NCBI GenBank assembly: GCA_964393795.1
Contig: CAYMWA010000170.1
Span: forward strand, 1-7,530
Source: Chryseosolibacter sp964393795
Lineage (GTDB): Bacteria > Bacteroidota > Bacteroidia > Cytophagales > Cyclobacteriaceae
DNA length: 7,530 bases
Direction of reading: 5' to 3'
Shown: in pieces, positions 1 to 6,187 of the stretch
Layout: each line of letters starts with the position of its first letter
Numbering within the stretch: position 1 is the stretch's first letter
Notes under the pieces: generated by a model
Seen by the model: the letters and a program-made list of their open reading frames with translations, nothing else
Told to the model about the DNA's origin: nothing
Database searches by the model: none
Position numbers and translations under genes: made by a program

Positions 1-1311
1 CAGGGCATCGATCATTTTGTTTGCATTCTCCGAGCCGATATCACCATCTTGAGCACTCAACAAGATCTCTACCACAGGCGTTAAGGGCAGCATCATTGGA
101 CTTTTGATCGTGTTTTCATAAAATCCATTGTTAAAAAGCATTCTTTCGACTTCAACAAAGTCCTTTGAGGAAATCTGTGGCCGATAAAACAAATCCGGCT
201 TATCGCCAATTGAATAGCTTATGTTTACATTTACTTCTAGTGGAGAGTTCGCCGTGCCGGTTTTTGTTGTGATCACTATTACTCCATTCCCAGCGCGCAC
301 GCCCCAAATTGACGCAGCCGCCGCATCCTTCAAAATAGTGATACTTTCTATGTCATTCGGATTTATTGTACTGAGGTCTCCATTGTACGGAAAGTTATCC
401 ACGACGATTAAGGGTTGGTCGTTTGCAAATATTGTACTTCGTCCACGAATGTTTAGGAATGACTTCTTCCCGCTTCGCTGATCAACCAAAAGGCTGGGCG
501 CAATGCCATTTAACCTACTGAGAACGTCTGAACCAACATTTCTCTCAAGTAATTCACGACCAATATTCATAAAGGAACCCGTCGCACGCTCCGGCGATTC
601 ATCTGCGTACCCAGTCGAAAATACGGTCACTTCCTGAAGACTCCTTATATCTCCGATTAAGGCCACATCTATGGAGCTACGAGCGTTGATCGTGACTTCG
701 CTCGTTTCATACCCAATAAAAGAAAACACCAACACCGCATCATCTTCAACATTTATTGTGTACCGCCCATCGGCATCAGTCGTCGTGCCGTTTGTGGTAC
801 CTCTCACGACGATGTTGACCCCGGCCAATGGTTGCTGCGTGGCTGCATCGGTCACTATTCCCGTTACCGTTATTAGTTCATCGATCTGAAAGGGATTCGA
901 CAAAAACAGGGAACCCACATTGTAAGATTGTCCGATCTTAGATTGTTTTGCGGCTTTCTTCAAAATTATAATACTCCCATGCTTCTCATCGACCTTGTAT
1001 TGAATACCGCGCGGATGTAGGAGATTATTCAAAATAACCCCGAGGGCCTCTTCGTTAGTTCGGATTGAAACGGCATCGCGTTCTGTTTCTACTACTTCCA
1101 GGCTGAAATAGATCTTCACTCCGCTGGCATCCTGAATCTCGTACAATGCCTCTTCCAAGGACACATTTTCAATATCCACGGTAACCTTCTTGTCCAGTAC
1201 CTGGCCGTAGTTCTCATGTGCCAGGGATACCGCACAAACTGTCATCGCTATTACCATCTGCGCCGCACATATTTTCATGATCTTCCACAGTTTTGTAGAA
1301 CAATTTTTCAT
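1..1311 (-). CDS. SusC/RagA-family TonB-dependent outer-membrane transducer, N-terminal part (partial)
   Basis: Outer-membrane beta-barrel transporter that imports a TonB-dependent substrate and, through its N-terminal domain, signals to an anti-sigma factor. The frame is open for 437 codons from the ATG at 1311-1309 to the left window edge, so only the start of a protein usually about 1,000 residues or more is present. Residues 1 to about 31-36 form a signal peptide (hydrophobic AAQMVIAMTVCAVSLA). Residues about 43-119 read as an STN (secretin/TonB N-terminal) domain, 149-222 as a carboxypeptidase-regulatory-like beta-sandwich (VTGIVTDAATQQPLAGVNI), and about 240-350 as the plug, with the SusC hallmarks NIRGRSTI, PLIVVDNFPYNGDL, DIESITILKDAAAASIWGVR and NGVIVITTK. 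A TonB-box-like EVTVFSTGY lies at 227-235. A linker of about 30 residues (120-148) separates STN from the next domain. The STN domain, with fecR and sigma genes upstream, identifies a signalling transducer; the substrate is unknown. An alternative ATG is at codon 12. A SusD partner would be expected beyond the left edge. Confidence 0.95.
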   Translation of the reverse strand, partial: MKNCSTKLWKIMKICAAQMVIAMTVCAVSLAHENYGQVLDKKVTVDIENVSLEEALYEIQDASGVKIYFSLEVVETERDAVSIRTNEEALGVILNNLLHPRGIQYKVDEKHGSIIILKKAAKQSKIGQSYNVGSLFLSNPFQIDELITVTGIVTDAATQQPLAGVNIVVRGTTNGTTTDADGRYTINVEDDAVLVFSFIGYETSEVTINARSSIDVALIGDIRSLQEVTVFSTGYADESPERATGSFMNIGRELLERNVGSDVLSRLNGIAPSLLVDQRSGKKSFLNIRGRSTIFANDQPLIVVDNFPYNGDLSTINPNDIESITILKDAAAASIWGVRAGNGVIVITTKTGTANSPLEVNVNISYSIGDKPDLFYRPQISSKDFVEVERMLFNNGFYENTIKSPMMLPLTPVVEILLSAQDGDIGSENANKMIDAL

Positions 1312-1367
1312 AAATTTGGTAGGTTTTGTTTTTTGAATCGGATTTCTAAAAGCAAAGCACTCCCCTT

Positions 1368-1389
1368 ACCAACCCCTGCAGGGGTTGGT
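1368..1389. repeat. 22-bp perfect palindrome upstream of susC
   Basis: The core CCAACCCCTGCAGGGGTTGG (1369-1388) is its own reverse complement, and one further A/T pair extends it to 22 bp. It lies about 57 bp before the susC start codon, within the fecR-susC spacer. There is no T-run on either side, so it is not a canonical intrinsic terminator. It could be a dimeric-protein operator or a hairpin in the susC leader RNA. Confidence 0.7.
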
Positions 1390-1411
1390 TGTTATGTACA
1401 CCGGGGATTAC

Positions 1412-1441
1412 AGAACAGGAGTGTTTCCGCACTCCTGTTCT
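1412..1441. repeat. 12-bp-stem hairpin between fecR and susC
   Basis: Arm AGAACAGGAGTG (1412-1423) is perfectly complementary to CACTCCTGTTCT (1430-1441), with a 6-nt loop. It is 71 nt beyond the fecR stop codon. No T-tract follows on the minus strand, so it may be an RNA-stabilising or processing element, a leader structure or an intergenic repeat rather than a terminator. Confidence 0.7.
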
Positions 1442-1444
1442 ATC

Positions 1445-1480
1445 TTAGGTGCTGATAGCGCTATCTTGAGTATTTTTCAT
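1445..1480 (-). CDS. possible 11-codon leader peptide upstream of susC
   Basis: On the minus strand an ATG at 1480-1478 opens a tiny frame encoding MKNTQDSAIST, ending in TAA at 1447-1445, four bases before the large hairpin at 1412-1441. No clear Shine-Dalgarno site is visible. The frame overlaps a 12-bp palindrome (GATAGCGCTATC, 1454-1465). The arrangement of short frame, hairpin, palindrome and gene resembles a leader region, but such a short frame can easily be chance. Confidence 0.15.
   Translation of the reverse strand: MKNTQDSAIST
1454..1465. repeat. 12-bp perfect palindrome GATAGCGCTATC
   Basis: A self-complementary 12-mer in the fecR-susC spacer, next to two larger palindromes. It could be an operator half-site pair or a small RNA hairpin; nothing in the sequence decides between these. 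Confidence 0.5.
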
Positions 1481-1512
1481 TGTGTGGTGGTTTAGGTTAA
1501 AGTTGATTCCGG

Positions 1513-2466
1513 TCAACACCCCGCTCCCGACAGCTCAATCTTGTTACCGGTAATCCGGTAGTTCATATCGAGCAGATCGCTAAGGATGGACAGGGTATCC
1601 TCCAATGAGTGATCTGTGAAGTCAGCAGAAACATGGCATTTTTTCAGGTTTTGATTCCTTACAATTATTGTAACATCAAATTTCTTTGCGATGCCTGCGA
1701 TTACGCTTTCCATGGAAGCTCCTTGAAACTCCATGTTGTATTCCCTGTTATCGGCCACCGATTTCAACGCCGCCGGTGTAATGAAGCTCCGTTCAACGAT
1801 ACCTCCATTGGAATAGACGATCCGCTCATTGGGTTTCACCTCAACGCCAACTTTATCAGTCTCCGACGTGACATTAACTTTCCCTGTGAGGACATTCAAT
1901 TCAATCTGTCCTGAATCGGCTTTCAACGTGAAGCTCGTACCAAGTACCCGCACATTGATGAGACCGCACGAAATCGTGAACGGACTCTCAGGTACCTTTG
2001 CAACTTCAAATAATGCATCACCCGTGAAAGTGGCAAATCTCGCCCCGCCCTTTTCGTAATAGCTGAAGTTGTTCGACTCGTTGATCCATACAATCGTTCC
2101 ATCATTGAGGATTAATTTCTCAGTGTAGGCAAGACTATCAGTACCTTGATTAAAAACAAATTGCCAGGCTACAAAGGTTACCGACAGCATGACGAGCACT
2201 GTTGCTGCTACCTGTACCCACCGATGTGCGAACAACTTATTGATCGCAGACTTCCTCGGATATAACGCGATCACATCGTCAACCGAGCTAATGTTGCTGC
2301 TTATTCGCTGAAAAAGGCGCTCCTTGGCCTCCGCAGACATTTCAAGATCTGTGGCATTCTCTTTCTCAAGCATCTTGAGCCATGCCGAAAATTTTTCATT
2401 TTCTTCCGGCGTAAGTTCGTTCTGCAAATAGCGGTGCAATAGGCGCTCAAAATTCGTTTTGTGCAT
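1513..2466 (-). CDS. FecR-family anti-sigma factor with DUF4974 domain
   Basis: Inner-membrane anti-sigma factor that holds an ECF sigma factor inactive in the cytoplasm and responds in the periplasm to the STN domain of a SusC-type transducer. The 317-residue length is normal for the family. Residues 1 to about 80 form the cytoplasmic anti-sigma domain (FERLLHRYLQNELTPEENEKFSAWL). Residues about 83-105 are one membrane helix (WVQVAATVLVMLSVTFVAW). Residues about 112-215 are the FecR beta-domain (LILNDGTIVWINESNNFSYY, then VLGTSFTLKA), and about 244-313 DUF4974 (MEFQGASMESVIAGIAKKFDV). Cysteines occur at 167, 277 and 317, the last being the C-terminal residue. It starts at ATG 2466-2464, 186 bp downstream of the sigma gene stop, and susC begins 201 bp beyond its stop. 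This order (sigma, fecR, susC) is the classic cassette. A 5-bp inverted repeat (GTTGA/TCAAC) sits on the stop codon. Confidence 0.95.
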   Translation of the reverse strand: MHKTNFERLLHRYLQNELTPEENEKFSAWLKMLEKENATDLEMSAEAKERLFQRISSNISSVDDVIALYPRKSAINKLFAHRWVQVAATVLVMLSVTFVAWQFVFNQGTDSLAYTEKLILNDGTIVWINESNNFSYYEKGGARFATFTGDALFEVAKVPESPFTISCGLINVRVLGTSFTLKADSGQIELNVLTGKVNVTSETDKVGVEVKPNERIVYSNGGIVERSFITPAALKSVADNREYNMEFQGASMESVIAGIAKKFDVTIIVRNQNLKKCHVSADFTDHSLEDTLSILSDLLDMNYRITGNKIELSGAGC

Positions 2467-2652
2467 AGATTCCCGTTTAAGTCAGCAAACTCGCTAACCC
2501 AATTTACTCAATTTGGAGAAGACGTGTTGTGGTATATGTCTGAAAGACGCAGAAGAAATAGATACGATAACCCAGTTTTTTTTGCTGAATCAGAGTAGCG
2601 TGGCTATATACGAGCGTGCTTGAGATGGGCGAAAACCAAAAGCAATTGAATG
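2467..2652 (-). other. 186-bp spacer between sigma and fecR genes
   Basis: This gap is long for genes expected to be co-transcribed, and no convincing gene lies in it. Two near-copies of a short motif, GCTAACCCAATTT (2493-2505) and GATAACCCAGTTT (2566-2578) on the plus strand, sit 73 bp apart, and an eight-T run follows the second. They may mark a separate regulated promoter for fecR, but I cannot identify its elements. Confidence 0.3.
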
Positions 2653-3231
2653 CTATCGCTTATAAAACTCAAGGTACCACGCCCTGAAATGGGTATATGC
2701 CTGATGCATGTAGGTATTCACCGTCGCCTGTGTCAGGCGCGTTTTTTCGGCAATTTCGTCATTCGAGAGATTTTCCAATTTCAGGCGGACAATACCCTGG
2801 AGGCGCTTCGGTAGACGCTTTAGTCCACCCTCGATGAACTCAGATACTTGTTCAGTATCTTCTATATTATCATAGACGGCTTCAAATAGTCTGAAGTGGT
2901 CGACATAACGCTGGTGAATCTTCTTTTGTTTTAGGTAGTCTGCAACCTTAAACCCGACAGCTTTATAAAGGTATGCGCGCAACGACCGGATTTCGGATTT
3001 CTCGCGTGATCGCCAAAGTGATTCAAAGACGCTCTGGATGATCTCTTCGCAGTCTTCCTTGCTGGGCACAACCCGACGGGCATGGCGGTATAACTCCTCT
3101 ACATAGTTATTGTAGATAGCTTCGAAAGCCTTCCGGTCACCATTTTTGAGACCTGTGCGCAGTTCGTCCGTATCACGAAATGCGGCCTTCATAAACGGTA
3201 CCAGATTAGTCTTAAAGTTTCCATATCCCAT
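2653..3231 (-). CDS. ECF-subfamily RNA polymerase sigma-70 factor (FecI-like)
   Basis: Alternative sigma factor expected to direct RNA polymerase to the susC promoter when released by the adjacent FecR protein. At 192 residues it has normal ECF length. Region 2 spans about residues 35-100 (AFEAIYNNYVEELYRHARR, then CEEIIQSVFESLWRSR), and region 4 about 132-185, with the helix-turn-helix LSNDEIAEKTRLTQATVNTYMHQAYTHFR recognising the -35 element. No region 1 or region 3 is present, as expected for this class. The ATG at 3231-3229 has AGAAGGA only about one base upstream, so the ATG at codon 14 (MKAAFRD) is a possible alternative start. It is transcribed divergently from the XRE regulator gene, with a 126-bp shared upstream region. 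The fecR gene lies downstream on the same strand. Confidence 0.95.
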   Translation of the reverse strand: MGYGNFKTNLVPFMKAAFRDTDELRTGLKNGDRKAFEAIYNNYVEELYRHARRVVPSKEDCEEIIQSVFESLWRSREKSEIRSLRAYLYKAVGFKVADYLKQKKIHQRYVDHFRLFEAVYDNIEDTEQVSEFIEGGLKRLPKRLQGIVRLKLENLSNDEIAEKTRLTQATVNTYMHQAYTHFRAWYLEFYKR

Positions 3232-3279
3232 TTCCTTCTGTTCTCAGGCATCAGTAAACGGGATGATATCCTTGTACAA

Positions 3280-3311
3280 CAAATATAAAGGTTCAACTTT
3301 TATTTTAGCAA
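3280..3311 (-). promoter_or_regulatory. putative Bacteroidota housekeeping promoter for the sigma gene
   Basis: On the minus strand TATATTTG (3287-3280) fits the Bacteroidota -7 consensus TAnnTTTG. A TTG (3311-3309) lies 21 bp upstream, next to a TTTG (3315-3312), at about the -33 position. Initiation would be about 40 nt before the sigma gene ATG. This is a consensus match only. Confidence 0.4.
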
Positions 3312-3345
3312 CAAATTTGACTCCTACTTTATCACCCGTGCTCCG

Positions 3346-3360
3346 CACCTTAAAGAGGTG
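3346..3360. promoter_or_regulatory. inverted repeat CACCT-N5-AGGTG over the XRE start codon
   Basis: CACCT (3346-3350) and AGGTG (3356-3360) form a short inverted repeat, and its right arm contains the GTG start codon of the XRE gene. It might be an autoregulatory operator or a small hairpin masking the start. The arms are short enough for chance. Confidence 0.25.
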
Positions 3361-3840
3361 AAACGCAACATAGATTTTGAGCGGTCGGTAGGCGAAAAAG
3401 TCAGGAAGCTGAGAAGGAACCTCGGGTTATCGCAACAAGCGCTGGCCGATTTTGCCAACTTGGAAAAATCACAAATTCAAAGGGTAGAAAGCGCTAAACA
3501 TTCTCCCACACTCGCCATCTTGATCCCGATTGCAATAGCCCTCGGTGTGCAACCATATGAGCTTTTACAGACTGACCATCAGCTAAAAGTCAATAAAAAC
3601 GTAAACAGCCCGGGCAACCGAAGAAACGTTACCACCATGTATATCAGGGAATTGTCGTCGACCTCCTACTTCAATCGACCCAGGTCCGTCGATGAAATCG
3701 TCAAGCGTTGTGAAGAAAAGTACGATGTTGTCGTGACAAGTTCCGCTACTTCGGCAGTTTTGAAGAAATTGGTGGCTGAAGGTGTACTCAAACGAGCACC
3801 CGCTAAGATTAAAACTCGGTTCCTCTATCAAAAGAGTTGA
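3358..3840 (+). CDS. XRE-family transcriptional regulator with C-terminal winged-helix-like domain
   Basis: Probable cytoplasmic DNA-binding regulator of 160 residues. Residues 11-70 form a clear XRE/Cro helix-turn-helix (VGEKVRKLRRNLGLSQQALA, then EKSQIQRVESAKHSPTLAIL, ending in GVQPYELL). A polar linker covers about 71-95. Residues about 96-158 look like a second, winged-helix domain: a leading helix with SYFNRPRSVDEIVKRCEEKY, a recognition-type helix SSATSAVLKKLVAEGVLKR, and a closing strand KTRFLYQK. The second domain is inferred from residue pattern and not matched to a named family. The start is GTG at 3358: the frame is open upstream only to a stop at 3286 and offers no ATG. It is divergent from the ECF sigma gene, so regulation of that gene, or autoregulation, is possible. 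The DsbD-alpha-like gene follows on the same strand after 117 bp. Confidence 0.85.
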   Translation: MKRNIDFERSVGEKVRKLRRNLGLSQQALADFANLEKSQIQRVESAKHSPTLAILIPIAIALGVQPYELLQTDHQLKVNKNVNSPGNRRNVTTMYIRELSSTSYFNRPRSVDEIVKRCEEKYDVVVTSSATSAVLKKLVAEGVLKRAPAKIKTRFLYQKS

Positions 3841-3957
3841 ACGTTGTGTTTCTGATTGCGCCGCGAAGGTCCGTCGACCGAAATTGCAGAAAGCACATTA
3901 AATACTATCAAGTTTTCATGGCCCAGTTCGACTTACTGACGTAAGAACGAAAATCTC

Positions 3958-4416
3958 ATGAAACTGCATTTCATTGCGGCTACTTTTGTGCTATTTCTGG
4001 CGCATCATCCAGCCCATAGCCAACCAGGCAAAAACGTAACCTGGTCGACCCGGATAGAAGGAATTTCCATGCACGAAGCCCGACTGGTGATTACAGCCTG
4101 GATCCAACCGGGATGGCATCTGTACTCACAGCACTTGAAGGAAGGTGGACCGCAACCTACGCGGATCAGCCTTCTTCCCAACGAACTGTTTACGATTTCA
4201 AGCTTCACTGAACATGGAGAGCCGCACACTTACTACGATGACATTTACGAAATGGACATTACCTGGTATTCAGACAAGGTCGATTTCGTGGGACATCTGA
4301 GCCTCTCAGAGCCGGTCAAACAATTGACCGGAAGAATTGAGTACATGACCTGCGACCTCCATATGTGTGTTCCCGAAAAAGCGGATATCATCATTCCCGT
4401 TGACCTCACGAAGTAG
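3958..4416 (+). CDS. secreted DsbD N-terminal (alpha) domain-like protein
   Basis: A 152-residue protein with a Sec signal peptide (residues 1 to about 21, FIAATFVLFLAHHPAHS) and one domain resembling the periplasmic alpha domain of the thiol:disulfide interchange protein DsbD. Family-like features are PGWHLYSQ (51-58), a central beta-rich segment, and YMTCDLHMCVPEKADIIIPV near the end. Cys132 and Cys137 lie where DsbD-alpha carries its redox-active pair, with four residues between them where E. coli DsbD has five. Full DsbD also has a membrane domain and a thioredoxin-like domain; neither is encoded here, so this stands alone and would need another electron donor. It may instead be a structural, non-redox member. 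The start is ATG 3958. The gene is convergent with the second anti-sigma gene, 144 bp apart. Its natural partner is unknown. Confidence 0.8.
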   Translation: MKLHFIAATFVLFLAHHPAHSQPGKNVTWSTRIEGISMHEARLVITAWIQPGWHLYSQHLKEGGPQPTRISLLPNELFTISSFTEHGEPHTYYDDIYEMDITWYSDKVDFVGHLSLSEPVKQLTGRIEYMTCDLHMCVPEKADIIIPVDLTK

Positions 4417-4488
4417 CGACGTTAATCAGTCACTAACAGGGCCGGTCTCTTGACTTTAAAATGAATTTCTCTTCATATGAAGTAAGGT

Positions 4489-4510
4489 TAACAAGAGCTG
4501 GCTCCTGTTA
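4489..4510 (-). terminator. hairpin downstream of the second anti-sigma gene
   Basis: In minus-strand RNA, TAACAGGAG pairs with CTCTTGTTA around a 4-nt loop, giving nine pairs including one G-U. On the plus strand the same place is an A-C mismatch, so the structure favours the minus transcript. It begins 51 nt after the anti-sigma stop. There is no U-run, so termination is uncertain. Confidence 0.3.
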
Positions 4511-4560
4511 TATTTATTCCGAGGCGCAGAACACTTCTATCCCGCGCCTTTCTTCCGGCA

Positions 4561-5145
4561 CTATATTTTGCATTCATCCCCCACCAGCACGATCTCATCG
4601 AGGGAGTACACAACTTCCAAATCCTTTGCTTTGGCGATTACGCGCAGTACGGCGTCAAGCGGAGTCCCACGCTTAAAAACGCCGGTAAATTTGCACTGTG
4701 ACAACTCGTTTGACGAGAATCTGACGTTGAAGTGATTTCCAATGGCCAACATGTCAATCACAGACTGAATAGGCGTATCCTGAAAGGACATCGTGTCGGG
4801 CAATGTACTGTCCTCAATCATCGGCGCTGGTTGGCCGGTGCGCAAAGCACTGTAAGCAAAAAGAACCATCAAATAAATCGCCGTAGACAGCGCTAGCGTT
4901 TTTAAGCGTCTGAGCCGTCTGGTTTTACTTTTGATGCGCTTGATAGCTGTCTCAATCTTTACCCACGCTTCGGCTGTTTCGTCGTCTTGGTTATCGGAAG
5001 GAAGAGTCGTTTCGTATAAAAACTTCAAGTCATCGAAATCTTCCTGATTTTCGGGTTTCTCGGAAAGCCATGTGTTAAGTTCATCGTGTTCCGATTGATT
5101 GGCAATACCGGTGAGCACCCTGTGAATGAGCTGAAACCTTTCCAT
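4561..5145 (-). CDS. short anti-sigma factor: anti-sigma domain, TM helix and DUF4974, no FecR domain
   Basis: Probable membrane anti-sigma factor for the sigma gene upstream. It has 194 residues, against about 300-400 for usual FecR-family members. Residues 1 to about 80 are an acidic, helical cytoplasmic part (FQLIHRVLTGIANQSEHDEL, EEF-like spacing lacking) ending in a basic cluster KRIKSKTRRLRRLK (69-82), consistent with the inside-positive rule. Residues about 83-101 form one membrane helix (LALSTAIYLMVLFAYSA). About 16 residues later comes a DUF4974-like domain (about 118-188: MSFQDTPIQSVIDMLAIGNH, then LSQCKFTGVFKRGTPLDAVL). The FecR beta-domain that normally lies between the helix and DUF4974 is absent. 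Cys151 and Cys192 match Cys277 and Cys317 of the first anti-sigma protein in placement. It starts at ATG 5145-5143, 63 bp after the sigma stop, so the two genes are probably an operon. No transducer gene follows. The frame is intact. Confidence 0.8.
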   Translation of the reverse strand: MERFQLIHRVLTGIANQSEHDELNTWLSEKPENQEDFDDLKFLYETTLPSDNQDDETAEAWVKIETAIKRIKSKTRRLRRLKTLALSTAIYLMVLFAYSALRTGQPAPMIEDSTLPDTMSFQDTPIQSVIDMLAIGNHFNVRFSSNELSQCKFTGVFKRGTPLDAVLRVIAKAKDLEVVYSLDEIVLVGDECKI

Positions 5146-5208
5146 AGACCAAAATTTCTTATCACGCTGAAACCAATTCCACTGGAGATCAACATCTCGC
5201 GCGCCTTT

Positions 5209-5769
5209 TCAGGAACCTTTTTTCCTTTTTATCCGCTCCCGAAGGAACTTGATGCCGGTTTGGAGCCTTTTTTCTACCGTCTTTTTCGATATTCCTAACC
5301 TGTACGCAACGGCTTCATTGCTCAAACCGTCCAAATATCTCAATTGGATGCATTCGCGCTCGCGTCTTGGAAGAAATCCTATTAACAGGCGTATTTGACG
5401 TCTGTTGTCGCGGGCAAACAAGTACTCTTCTGCAACCGGCTGTGCGCTTACCAGCGAATCCATCTGATCCGGGTCCGTTGCCCTGGTCATCAATGAGTAT
5501 CTGTAAAATGAAGCCGACCTGTACCTAACCAACATCAGAAGATACGGCGTTATAAGGAATCCGTCCTCCTGAACGAGACGCTTAATGTTACGCCACACCT
5601 CAATGAGCACGTCCTGAACAATGTCCTCCGCCGCCTGTCTGTTGTTGGTTTTCTTCTCTGCCAAGCGAACCAGTTTGCGGTAAAAGTGAGTGTGCAAATA
5701 CAGTGGAACTGTATCGGGCCATTTTTTCGCTAACTCAAGGAACTTGTCATTGTCGAATCGGGCTGACAT
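5209..5769 (-). CDS. second ECF-subfamily sigma-70 factor
   Basis: Alternative sigma factor of 186 residues. Region 2 spans about residues 22-92 (LYLHTHFYRKLVRLAEKKTN, then AAEDIVQDVLIEVWRNIKRL). Region 4 spans about 125-180 (LPRRERECIQLRYLDGLSNE, then AVAYRLGISKKTVEKRLQTG), with a typical helix-turn-helix ending in a very basic tail (RERIKRKKGS). It is clearly diverged from the first sigma factor in this window, so it is not a recent duplicate. The start is ATG 5769-5767; an upstream ATG nine bases away is followed at once by a stop (ATG TAC TGA). The short anti-sigma gene follows after 63 bp and is the likely partner. The target promoters are unknown, as no transport gene is attached. Confidence 0.93.
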   Translation of the reverse strand: MSARFDNDKFLELAKKWPDTVPLYLHTHFYRKLVRLAEKKTNNRQAAEDIVQDVLIEVWRNIKRLVQEDGFLITPYLLMLVRYRSASFYRYSLMTRATDPDQMDSLVSAQPVAEEYLFARDNRRQIRLLIGFLPRRERECIQLRYLDGLSNEAVAYRLGISKKTVEKRLQTGIKFLRERIKRKKGS

Positions 5770-6120
5770 TCAGTACATTCAAAGGGTCAGTTTTTTTGCG
5801 GCTTACTATCCCGCCATCATAAAGGGTATACCAATATACTGAAAGATGACGTTATTTGCTGGTTCAGCGAGGATGAATTGCTCATTAGTGGCAGGAATTC
5901 AACCTCTTAACGCCCACTGGCTCGCTCCCTCCGTTATCCGGACAGCACGAATCATTCTTGCGCTCTTACAGGGCTTAACCCGAAAATTGCATCGTGTTCT
6001 CGCAAAAATTTGGAGTCATCTTGGAACGTTGTTGTTCTGTGATGTTCAGGAGGGATGTCGTAAAGAGTGACAAGCCAAACACTTCCCGAAAACAGGAACA
6101 GGACACATCACGATCATATA

Positions 6121-6148
6121 TAAAAAGCCAGTCCCCCGGGACCGGCTT
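6121..6148 (-). terminator. rho-independent terminator of csbD
   Basis: On the minus strand AAGCCGGTCC pairs with GGACTGGCTT (10 pairs, one G-T) around a 4-nt loop, and five Ts follow, including the last two of the stem. It lies about 57 nt beyond the csbD stop codon and points the right way. Confidence 0.8.
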
Positions 6149-6160
6149 CCAAATGTTTCC

Positions 6161-6187
6161 TGAAGCTGGATTGAATAAGCAGCTTCA
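6161..6187. repeat. 8-bp-stem hairpin after csbD
   Basis: TGAAGCTG (6161-6168) and CAGCTTCA (6180-6187) form a perfect stem with an 11-nt loop between the csbD stop and its terminator. It may protect the 3' end of the mRNA or be incidental. Confidence 0.45.

Noticed and set aside
1609..2105. Open frames on both strands inside the first anti-sigma gene
   Set aside because: They are other-frame readings of the FecR coding sequence, whose domains are clear.
4471..4482. 12-bp palindrome CTTCATATGAAG in the convergent gap
   Set aside because: AT-rich palindromes of this size occur by chance, and there is no T-run, repeat partner or promoter position to give it meaning.
4522..4549. AGGCGC/GCGCCT stem as a bidirectional terminator
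   Set aside because: The stem is only 6 bp with a 16-nt loop and no proper T-tract, so it is too weak to call.
5880..5930. A tRNA T-arm-like stretch on the minus strand (GGTTGAATTCCTGCC)
   Set aside because: The flanking bases do not pair as a T-stem, and no acceptor, D or anticodon arm could be assembled around it.
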